Assembly (NCBI GenBank): GCA_030272155.1
Contig: CP126197.1
Span: 5,076,001-5,140,000 of the forward strand
Reading direction: 5' to 3'
Origin: Tetradesmus obliquus
Taxonomy: Eukaryota; Chlorophyta; Chlorophyceae; Sphaeropleales; Scenedesmaceae
DNA: 64,000 bases
Shown: piece by piece, positions 54,482 to 64,000 of the stretch
Position numbering within the stretch: position 1 is the stretch's first letter
How the letters are laid out: each line of letters opens with the position of its first letter
Notes under the pieces: generated by a model
The model's database searches: none
The model's input: only the letters and a program-made list of their open reading frames with translations
Told to the model about the DNA's origin: nothing
Position numbers and translations under genes: made by a program

Positions 54482-57400
54482 TCACCTAGCAGGCTTCGGT
54501 GCAGGCTTGGGCGCAGGCGCCGGCCCGCCGCCTGGCGGTTTCGGCGCCGCTCCTCCTGGCGGTTTAGCTGCACCCCCAGCCGGCGGCTTAGGCCCTGCTG
54601 CTGCTGCAGGCGGCTTGGGGCCTGCTGCTGCTGCCGGCGGCTTGGGTGCAGGTGCCGGGCCGGCTGGCGCTGCTGCTCCTGGCGGCCGCTGCAAAGGCGG
54701 GTTGTTGGGCGACACCACGAGGTAACTCGACAAAAAGTAGATCGTGTTGGTGCTTGTCGGTGGGCCTCCAAAGCCAACTGCTGCTTCCACAATGAAGTTG
54801 GCCTCTGGCAGCTTCCCAAAGTTTGGAAAAGGCCCCAAGCTGGTCTGTATGCGCTGGTTGTCGGCTCGTGTGATGCGCCAAGCCCACGTGAGGTTGCCGG
54901 GCGGTGTGGGCTTGCCATCTGCGCCTGTTACTTTGATGTCGGGGCAGCCGAGCCAGGTTTCACCGGCAGGGTTTGATTTGAAGGGAGGGCACTTGCCGGT
55001 GACGCGCGGCAGGGCGGTGCCCTGCTCTGGCCGCGGGAACACCTGCAGGCAGGCGCGCAAACGGGGAGGAGCATGAGGGCAGCGTGTGCGGCGCTGGCAA
55101 ATCATTCACACACCATGCTGGGAGAACGGTCGAGGAATTGTGCCCTCCATGCTGCGGCGCTGCAGCAATCAAACTGCCGTGCATTTGGCAACTGGATTTG
55201 ATCACTACTTCAAACCTCAACCCAAGTAACAGCAGGCGAGCTACTGCAGAAGCCTGCTACAGCAGAAAAGGACGGCATATCTATCCAGCCCCACACAGCA
55301 ATTATCCTACTCATCCATTCACCACCACCCACCTTGATGTTGCTGGTGCCAGTTGTGGACTTGTTGCTGATGGGCTCCGTCACCAGCAGCACCAGCTGCA
55401 GGCTCTCCGCATCTTCCAGCAGAAGGCTCACATGCTGCCCCTCTTTCGTCGTCACTGTCTGCCCCGTGCCCCTCGACTTGAGGCTCCACTTGTACTCAAA
55501 GCTGCTCAGGTTGCGGAACGGCACTCCAGTTGACCCGGCATCGATCTCGAGCACTGCGTCTTGACTCAGTGTCAGAGATGGCAGCCGCAGATCGATCTGC
55601 AACGGTGTGGGCGCTGGAGGAGGTGGTACAGGTGGGGGCGGCGCTGGTCCGGTACCCTTTTTGACTTTCAGGCCATATGTGCCAGTTGCAGTGAGGCTTC
55701 CGTCGCTTGCAGTGACCACAATCGTGTAGAGCTTCTCGCCGACTGTCGGCGGCACATTCTGCAGCGACACCACGCTCCCTGCGCCGGACTTGATCACCTG
55801 ATCATCCAGCTTAATGTCCCATTTGACATCCACTGGATCGTTGTTTGGATCCGTGATCGCCGGCAGATTCACGCGCCCGCCGGACTCGCCCTCGAGCGGC
55901 GCCGCGAGCTGCGGAATAACCGGCGGCTGCTGCTCCGAGGGATTTGGAGATGGTGAAGGCGAGGGAGGCGGCATGTCTTCCACAGGAACCTCTCCAGGCG
56001 GGGGAGGCGCCATTGGCCCGACGACAAAGTTCTTCTGCGCGATCGCGTTGTTGGTCTCGCTGTCGAGGACGAGCAGCCCGACTTGGTATGAGCCCGGCCG
56101 CAGCCGCACCTGCGCGGTTGTAAACGCAAGTTGTTGTTTGACTGGATACAGCTACTTAAACGTCTAGTTGAAATGGCATGAGCTGGATGAGCTGCCGTGG
56201 AGGCCGTCGTTGTGTCTGTTACATAAGTGCAAATGCTGCATTGTTGACTTGGTTGTGAAACTTGTGAAGTACATAATCAGCAGCCGCAGCCGCACCTGCG
56301 CGAGGCGGCCTGTCGCGTTCACAATTGGCGTGGGCTTGCCATCCGCGGTGAGGTTGACTCGATCCACGAGTGCCCAGATGTACTGTGTGATGCTGCTGCC
56401 CGGCTTGGGGCTGCTGTTCTGTGCGTCGAGCAATACAGAGGTCCAGGGGCCTGGGGAGGCAGGCACGTAGGAGAGGGGCTGGCTGATGACAGCGATGAGG
56501 CCGCCGGGGGTGCCTCCAGCCACCACAAAGTTCTGCAGCAGCAATTGAGGGGCAGGCATACACACATGGGGCAGGTCAGACGATAGCAGCCGATCAGTGA
56601 GCAGCTTGCTTTGGCATCTGCGCTGCAGTTTCCAGCCACCAGAAAGTTCTGCTGATGCACAGAAGCGGCAGGAATGCACACAAGCAGCCGCCAGGGGCCT
56701 AGGGAGGCAGGCACGTAGAAAAGAGGGGTTGGCTGATGACAGCGATGAGGCCGCCGGGGGTGCCGCCAGCAACCACAAAGTTCTGCATCGAAAGCGGAAG
56801 TGTGGTGGTGTGGCAGGGCATATGTGCATTCATTCAGTGGCAGGCAGCGGTCACACTTATGACGCCTGGTTACAAGCACTAGAGCTGCGATGAGGCCGCC
56901 GGGGTGCCACCAGCCACGACAAAGTTCTGCAGACGCAAGGGAGGGGCAGGCATGCACACAAGGGCAGCGGACGAGTAAGTGAGCTTGAACTCCGTTGCGG
57001 TGCCATTCCGATCACCTATGTGATGCTGGAGTTCTTTTCCGAGGTGTCCACCAGTGACACAATGTAACTGCCCACGACGCTGCAACTACTGGCAGGCTGC
57101 CTGCCATTGCTGCTGCTGCTGCTGTTGCTGCTGCCTCACCTATGTGATGCTCGCCCGAGTTGTCCACCATCACGAGTGACACAATGTAACTTTGCAGGGC
57201 CCACGCAGCAACAATGCGCATCAAAAATCTGTTGCTGTGCCACTCCGCTGACCTGTGTGATGCTGGAGTTCCTACCTAACGTGCGCACCATCACGAGTGA
57301 CACAATGTAACTGCCCACTACCCTGCAACTACTGGCAGGCTGCCTGCCATTGCTGCTGCTGCTGCTGCTGCTGCTGCTGGGGCCTCACCTGTGTGATGCT

Positions 57401-60400
57401 GGAGTTCCTTCCCGAGGTGTCGACCATCACCAGTGACACAATGTAACTGCCCACCGGCAGCTCCACAAAAGCCGCATTCGCCTGCTGCACAGTCGCGTTG
57501 TAGATGATCTGCATGTTGCCCGGCTGCGCGGTGCTGATCGTCCAGATGTAACGGTCAATCAGGTGACCTGGCGACGGCGTTGACCCAGAGGCGTCGAGGT
57601 TTATGCTTTTGTTGCCGCCCTGCAACTCATTGCCGGCAATGACGATCGGCGGCGGGGATTTGATCTTTGCCACCATGATCGCATTGGGCCCTAGGCCGGG
57701 GGCGTTAGATGACTGGCCGGGGCCTGTTACTTTGAATTGTAACGGTCCCTGGGTGCTGCTGGCGCCCGTGTTGTCAACCACGTTGAGGGTTACTACATAT
57801 AGCCCGGGCGGCAGCATGACTGTGGTGGTTTGACCAGTGGCGGTTGCCTTAGGCGTGCCGTCGGTTGCTGACTTTATGACCCAGCCATACGCAACCTGGG
57901 ATGCAGCAGCAGTTGAAGACACAATGGAGCAGTGGTCAGTGGGTTGAAGGCAGGACAGCAGAGGGTTTGTTGTGCAGCACATCTGGACAAGTCAAACACA
58001 GGGAGCGCAGGAGAGCTTGCCAGCACCGTACAGTAAAGCCATGCACCACCAAGCATCACCAGTCCGACAGCAGCTGCCGCAGTTTGTTGAACTAACAAGT
58101 CAGCACACACAACCAACACTGCATTGCCAAGCACAGCCCACGGCACTCACGACCCTCCTGTTATGCTTGCATTCAGCAGCATAGCACAGCATGCACAGCA
58201 CAAGCACCGCAAACGCATACGCACAGCATCACGCACAGCACAGCACAGCTCGCAGCACTCACGATCCTCCTGCCAGGCGCCGGCGCACTGCTGCTGGCAT
58301 CCAGCAGCACAGGCCCAAATGCAGTACAAGCGGTGCAGCATAATCACGATCTGAGCATCACCCAGCACACCCCATGGCACTCACGATCCTCCTGCCAGGC
58401 GCCGGCGCACTGCTGCTGGCATCCAGCAGCACGGGCCCTAGCCCAGTGGGTCCGGCCGACACCTCAAAGCCAGGCGTGGGACTTTTGATCAGCGCAGATG
58501 TGGTGCCCGGGGGTGGGGGAGGGGCCATTGCTGCAGGGCCCGGGGGTGAGGGTGGCGGGCAGTAGCCCCAGTAGCCGCCCGACCAGTAGAAGCCTCCGGG
58601 GACGGCACCCTGGCCTGGAGGGGAGCTAGCAAACTGGCCTGCAGCAGCAGCAGCAGCAGCAGCAGAAGTGGCAGCAGCAGGGACCTTAGACGATGCACAG
58701 GGTAAGCGAGAGCTACAACCCTGTTGTGCAGCAATCTGGCACCAACAACAGCCGCCTACTGCTGATGCCATGGACAGAAGCACTCCAAAGACTGCACACG
58801 CAACTACTTCGGCAGGCAACAACCCAAGCATCGACACTTGTGCTGGTGTTGTGCGTTGCCTAGCTGCACAGCCCTCACCTGTGCCAGGGTCAAAGGTACC
58901 TCCAGGGTTGGGGTTCTGCCCAATGAACCCTCCCCCACTGCCCAGCTGACCCCCACCAAACTGCCCTCCAATAGCAGTACTAGGCGTCAGTGCTCCACCA
59001 GTCAATGTGCCCTGGCCAGCTGTATATGTGGCAGCTGCCCCGCCAGCCTGGCCGTAGGGATTACTCCCGCCGGGGTAGTAATCGCTACCTCCCATCAGGT
59101 AGGTGTTAGGGTCCTGCCCTAAGCCCTGAACCACAGTCGGCTGCTGATTACCACCCAACACAGGCTGACCTGGCGTCTGTAGTGATGAGATGCCTTGCTG
59201 CACCATGTTGCTGCCAATGTTTTGGATCGCCTGCTGCCCCTGCTGAGCCATGCCTGTGCCATAGCCAGCCATGGCACTCACGGCTTGCCCTGGGAGCTGA
59301 GCCAGCTGCCCCATGTTCTGCTCATAGTTCACAGATGCATAAGGGTTGAAGGTACCTTCCTGGAAGCTTCCACCACTGGTGCCTGGCATGCCATCACCTG
59401 CTGCTGCTGCTGCTGCTCCTGGCATGCCAGATCCTCCTCCTAGCGGACTGCTGCCGCTGCTGCCAAGTGTGCCTGCCTCCCAGCCTGCTAGGGCGCCGTA
59501 TGGGTTGTAGCTGCTGATGCTGCTGCCGCCACTGCCGCCGCTGCTGCTGGTGCTGCTGCTGCCAGGCAAGCTGCTGCTGCTGCTGCCAGGCAAGCTGCTG
59601 CTGCTGAACTGGCCATTGAAGCCTCCCACGTTGTTGCTGGCTGACTTGCTGCTGAAGCTCTGCGCACCCTTCTTGTTGAACAGCGCACCCAGCAGCCCCC
59701 CAACACCGCCAGCAGGGCTGCTCCGGCCTAAACCGCCAGCCAGCCCGCCGCCTAAACCCCCGCCACCCAGCAGCCCACCACCTAAACCTCCGGCACCGCC
59801 AGCTAGATTGCCGGCTACATTGCCAGCTAGGTTGCCGAGTGCTGCCAAGGGGTTGTTGTTTAGCGCACCCAGGCCTGCTTGAACATTCCCCAGGGCATTC
59901 AACCCTCCGCCTAAACCGCCGAGCCCGCCACCTAAACCGCCAAGCCCGCCGCCTAAGCCGCCGAGCCCGCCGCCTAAACCTCCAAGCCCGCCTAAACCGC
60001 CGCCAAAGTCCCCGCCAAAACCACTGAGCCCAAAGTCCGCAGGGAAATTGTTGCCGGCGGCTGCGTTGACTGCGCCGACGCCAAATGACGTTATTTCGGG
60101 GTTTGTCATGAACATGGAGGCCTGCTTGAGTCCCCGGCTGCCGCTGCTGCTGCTGCTGCTGTCGCTGGCAACGTGCTTGCCAGCCGATTTAGCGGGCCCT
60201 GCTGCTGCTGCTGCTGCCTGACTGTCCTTGCTGCCGCTGCTGCTGCTGCTGCTGCCAGTTGTTTCTGTGCCCGCTAGCCGCATGCCTGCTCCGCTGTGCA
60301 AGCCAGCCGCCAGTCCACCTAGGCCCTGGCCTACCCCATACATCCCACCAGCCGCAATATTGCCAAACGACTGCCCCGCACCCCTCGCCAGATTGCCTGA

Positions 60401-63350
60401 AACCTGATTCCCCAAGCTGTTGACTTGGTTCACCACACTTTGACCCATCGTGCCAATTGAGTTCTGCACATTGCGCAGGATGGCTTGAGTAGGGATTGCC
60501 GGCACGACTTGACCAGTGGTTGGATCGTACTGTGTGTTAGGGTATTGCGGCAAGCTCTGCGGTGCGATTGCAGGGAATGGGATCTGGCCATTGCTGGTGA
60601 AGTAGCAGAGGGGTACTGAGGGTGGGAAAGGAGGTGGAGGTGGGCTGGGTGGGGGAAAGGGTGGGGGAGGGGGCCGGGGGGGTGGCGGGGGGCGGGGGGA
60701 TGGAGGAGGGGGCCGCGGTGGGGGTGGTGGGGGCGGCGGACTGCAGAGCAGGACGGCAAATGCGGACAGCAAATGTGGCATCGGCAATGGCAGCAGAACA
60801 TAAGAGGAAGGGTGTAAGCAGTAGCCTGAGGGGCGACGCAATAAGAGGTGAAATATGACGCTGCCTGGCTGCACAGCAAAGCAAATCAATAAACTGCAGC
60901 GCACAGCCTGCAATAGACATGCATGCAGTCTTCCTGCCAGCTCACCTGGGAGGTAGCTTCTGACGCTGCACGGAAAAACAATCAGACAAACTGCAGCGCA
61001 CACTCTGCAATGGACACAAATGTACTAGATATTCTTTTGTGCCAGCGCACCTGGGAGATGGCGGGGGTGGGCGTGGCGGTGGTGGTGGCGGCCGCGGTGG
61101 CGGCGGCGGCAACGGCGGGAGCGGCGGTCGCGGCGGCGGAGGTGGCCGGGGCGGCGGCGGCGGCGGCGACGGCGGCCGTGGTGGCGGCGGCGGCGGGTTG
61201 GGCGGCCTAGGGGGCCGCGGCGGCGGCGGCGATCTGATCATGCGCGATCCAAAGTTATCCATGACGTGTGCGTAGGGGTTGATCTGGCCAGCCTCAGGGC
61301 GTAGGGTTTGGGGATCTGGGTTAGCGTAGCCGCCGCTGCTGCCGCCGCCGTAACCTTGGACCGGGGTGCTGCCGCCAGTGAGTGACGGTACCGCACTGGA
61401 TAGCACGATCAGTGCCGAGTTGTTCCAGTGTGCGATGCCAGAATCTGACTCAACAGTGAGGCCCACAACATACGAGCCTGGCACAGTTAGGCTGACAAAT
61501 GCAACTGGCTCGCTGACGTCTTGCTTGATCTGACTTGTCAGATCTATCTCCCTCGGAGAGATCATCCGTAACGCCCAGCTCCAGGTGATAATCGGGTCCG
61601 AGGATGACGCCATGCTGTAAGATCCATCCAGCTGCAGCGGATCTGCATCTGTCAGTGCGATGACGCCCTGATTTGGTAACGTAACAATAGGCACTGGATA
61701 GTCCTCTGTGCTGGCAACTTTTACTGCTGCAGGCTTGCCGATCTGCCTTGGGGCTAATACAGGATCAGCAGGCATGATGAACGGTGGTGGAGGTGGAATG
61801 CCCCACATGAACCTCCCACCCTGCTGCTGCTGCTGCTGAGGTGCCGGTGCTGCTACTGCTGCTGCTGACACGCGGGCAGGAGCAGCACCGTAATTGCCGT
61901 ATGCAGAGTACCTCCCACGCTCGAGTGGCAGGCGCATGTTGGGCGGCGGATGATCGCTGCTGCTGCTGCTGCTGCCAGTCCTGCCTAAGCCAGCTAGCTG
62001 TGCCAAGACGTCTGCATCAGCATGTAGCACATCACCTTTGCTGCCAGCAGCAGCAGCTGCTGCTGTTGCTGCTGCCGGCGTACCAGAAGGAGTCAGCGGC
62101 TGCCACAGCGCCCCATGCAAGCGGCGCCCTGCTGCCGCATCTGCATCTGCTGCTGCGTCTGCTGCTGCTGCTGCTTGTCCGAGGTTCTCAGGCGCTGCAC
62201 TGCCAGGTGGCAGTGGTGGCGGCGCCGCAACAGCTGGCACAAACGGCGGCGGGGCAGCCACAGCAGCAGCAGCAGCTGGTGCTGGTGCTCGCGGCATCAC
62301 AGGGGGAGGCACGTAGTGTGGCGGCACAAACGGCGGCGGGCTGGCTGCTGCTGTGCTGGGGGCTGGCGGCGTTGCTGGCGCAATGAAGGGCGGCGCCCTG
62401 CCTGGCAGTGTGCGGAGCTGGCTGGCTGCTGCTGCTGCTGTTGCCTCTGCTACTGCTGCTGCTGCTGCGTTATCATCTGCTGGTGATGGCAGGACAGGTG
62501 CAACAGCATCACTGTTGTCGTTGCCTGGGAATGGCGGCCCCCTGCCTGGAAGTGTGCGGAGCTGGCTGGCTGCTGCCTCTGCTACTGCTGCTGCTACTGT
62601 GGCGGCTAGATCGGCGTCTGGGGCTGGCGGGGCAGGTGCTGCTGCCAGGAATGGCGGCGCCCTTGCTGCTGCATGCAGCAGCTCATGCATTGCTGGAACA
62701 TCAGCAGCATGCGGTGACCTTGCCTGCCCAACTCCTCCTCCTGCATCTCCTCCTGCTGCTGCTGCTGCTGCTGCTGTCACGGGTGGTGGTGAACCAAGCA
62801 GCATTGCCTCAGGAGAGTAGGGTGGGGGTGCAGCCATCATTGCTGCTTCTGCTGCATCACTGAATGCTCCTGCTAGGGCTGCTGCTGCTGGGGAAGGTGC
62901 AGGTGGGGGTGAGGGTGACCCCACAAGCAGGGCGGCTTCGGCAGCATCTGCCACCATCACGCTGCCACCAGCTGCTGCTGCTGCTGCTGCTGCCGCTGCT
63001 GGGATTGCCGATGCACCCTGTTCACTTTCAGTGCTGACGGCAGCTGCTGCTGCTGCAGTGACTGGAGCCTCCTGTTCACTCCTGCTGTCTGCTGCTTGCT
63101 GCAGCTGCTCGTGTGGTTCAATTTCAGCCGCCTGCTGCTTAGTGGCCAGCTGCTGCTGCACCTGTGGCGGCTGCACTGCTGGTGCTGCATGCTGCTGCTG
63201 AGGTGGGCGTGTGAAGCTGTCAGGCAGCAGTAGCTTCAGAGAACCTGGTATCAGCAAGATGTGAGAGCCCAGCTCACTGCTGCTGCCACTGCTGCTGCTG
63301 CCACTGCTGCTGCTGCCACTGCTGCTGCCATCACTAGTTATACCGTCCAC

Positions 63351-63384
<34 letters not shown>

Positions 63385-63991
63385 TGCAGGCTTGGCAGCC
63401 TGACTGTGATTGTGTAGTTGCCTCCAGCCATGACAGGGTAGTGACTGCTGCTCAGCACCTGCAGAAACCCAAGCAGACAGCACAAGCCAGCGGTGTTGCT
63501 GCACAGCCATACTGATATGAGATTTGCATACATGTGCTTAGGCACACGGGCTGACAAGAGAGTTCATTGGTACAGGAAGGGCATGGCGTGTCACTGCTGC
63601 TGCGACCACCATCAGCAAGATCCACACACCCAACCAAGCGCTACTGTTGCTGCTGCTCAGCTGTTACTACCTCAGTCAGTACAAGCCAATCAGGAGGTGG
63701 TGCATCACAGCAGCAAAGCATGCAGCCGTCTCACCTGAGAGAAGCCAGGCACTACTGGCCCTGGCAGTGACCTGCCAGCTCTGCTGCCATCACTGCTGCT
63801 GCTGCTGCTGCTGCTTGGCTCACTGCTGCCAGACCCACTGCTGCTGCTGCTATTGCTGTGCCGCAGTGCTTCCCAAAGCACATTGATCTTCTGCTCTCCC
63901 GCCCATGCTCCACTCTGCTCTATCCACACCTCGGGAGCGTGCTGCTCCGCAAGCAGCTTGGGGCAGCGCGTGACACACCGCAGCACCAAGT
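54482..63991 (-). CDS. Large PKD-like, Pro- and Gly-rich cell-wall protein, 5' end beyond right edge
   Basis: Exons in the window: 63991-63735, 63458-61051, 60740-58879, 58638-58385, 57895-57389, 56532-56296, 56109-55333, 55042-54482; about 2,286 aa with matching phases. PKD-like beta-sandwich landmarks recur: LDGSYSMASSSDPIITWSWA, LDASSSAPAPGRRI plus AYGWVIKS, LDASGSTPSPGHLIDRYIW, LDAQNSSPKPGSSITQYIW, each followed by a GSYVVGLTV / GLYVVTLNVVD type strand. Exon 61051-63458 ends in a PPPPPRPPxPP shaft that continues in the next exon (SPPPPPPPP). That exon then has a Gly/Leu repeat (GGLGGLGGGLGGLGGG) and Ser/Asn/Gly-rich sequence. The C-terminus is Ala/Pro/Gly-rich (PKPPAAAAGPKPPAAAAG). Probably an extracellular hydroxyproline-rich wall or mating-surface glycoprotein; the signal peptide would lie off the window. 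No catalytic domain seen. Confidence 0.75.
56097..56302 (-). repeat. 20-bp direct repeat spanning both splice sites of one intron
   Basis: GCCGCAGCCGCACCTGCGCG occurs at 56097-56116 and 56283-56302, exactly 186 bp apart. The intron is 56110-56295, also 186 bp. On the gene strand both ends read CGCGCAG|GTGCGGCTGCGGC. Confidence 0.95.
56630..56945 (-). repeat. Three acceptor echoes of the exon starting at 56532
   Basis: Copies at about 56632-56660, 56695-56787 and 56880-56935 repeat GCGATGAGGCCGCCGGGGGT and CCACAAAGTTCTGCA, the exon start with its acceptor. The middle copy covers about 90 bp. Confidence 0.88.
57013..57315 (-). repeat. Three donor echoes of the exon ending at 57389
   Basis: Copies at about 57013-57075, 57138-57192 and 57253-57318 repeat GTGTGATGCTGGAGTTCCTW and AGTGACACAATGTAACTGCC. 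Two of the three have changed the donor from CACCTGTGTG to CACCTATGTG. Confidence 0.88.
58145..58320 (-). repeat. Two donor echoes of the exon ending at 58385
   Basis: 58257-58320 repeats CACTCACGATCCTCCTGCCA and the following 40 bp almost perfectly; 58145-58180 is a weaker copy. Confidence 0.88.
59896..60005 (-). repeat. Coding Gly/Leu repeat
   Basis: A run of about 18-bp units (CCGCCTAAACCGCCGAGCC on the plus strand) encodes GGLGGLGGG repeats inside the third listed exon of the wall protein. It is in frame and contains no stop. Confidence 0.9.
60890..60970 (-). repeat. Donor echo of the exon ending at 61051
   Basis: ACTGCAGCGCACAGCCTGCA through CACCTGGGAG repeats 60985-61060, including the donor and about 60 bp of intron. 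Confidence 0.82.
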
Positions 63992-64000
63992 CTGCAAAGA

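Overview
The window is nuclear DNA of a green alga, probably of class Chlorophyceae; I cannot name the genus. Evidence: genes carry many short phase-consistent GT-AG introns; exons encode hydroxyproline-type (SPPPP) cell-wall proteins; WSC-like, papain and PKD-like modules occur together; the telomere-like repeat is of TTTAGGG type; TGTAA motifs lie downstream of several stops; and CAG/CTG repeats are everywhere. Gene models below were built by hand from splice sites and reading-frame phase. The five complete spliced models each sum to a multiple of three.

Left part (1-16.6 kb): an extracellular-matrix / cell-surface neighbourhood. A minus-strand gene (195-3824, running off the left edge) joins a membrane anchor or signal segment, WSC-like Cys-rich modules and the start of a papain-like domain. 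Divergent from it are two tandem paralogues (5149-8916 and 10992-14847) with identical exon lengths: signal peptide, Cys-rich head, ephrin-receptor/GCC2_GCC3-type Cys repeats, polyproline shaft and a conserved C-terminal domain. Between them lie two decayed LINE C-terminal fragments. After them come a short interstitial TTTAGGG array and about 1.6 kb in which I recognise no gene.

Centre (16.6-42.7 kb): one minus-strand gene of 26 exons, 26 kb long, coding for about 4,509 aa. It has the full KDM5/JARID1 order: JmjN, ARID, PHD, JmjC, C5HC2, PLU-1-like, PHD, PHD. Huge Ala/Gln tracts interrupt it. All JmjC residues that bind Fe(II) and 2-oxoglutarate which I could align are substituted, so it is probably a non-catalytic chromatin reader or scaffold.

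Right part (43.8-64 kb): a minus-strand metallo-beta-lactamase-fold hydrolase (43792-48916) shares a 285-bp divergent promoter region with the ribosomal protein gene RPL7/uL30 (49202-53193). Convergent to RPL7 is a large minus-strand, PKD-like, Pro- and Gly-rich wall protein (54482-63991, 5' end beyond the window).

The most striking structure is not a gene. In four of the genes (KDM5-like, MBL, RPL7, PKD wall protein) most introns contain one to about ten diverged copies ('junction echoes') of the adjacent exon-intron boundary: an exon edge plus its splice site, tandemly repeated inside the intron. At least one intron is bounded by a 20-bp direct repeat that spans both splice sites. The pattern fits introns being born and lengthened by tandem duplication of AG|GT-containing segments. 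It is absent from the two tandem ECM paralogues as far as I could see.
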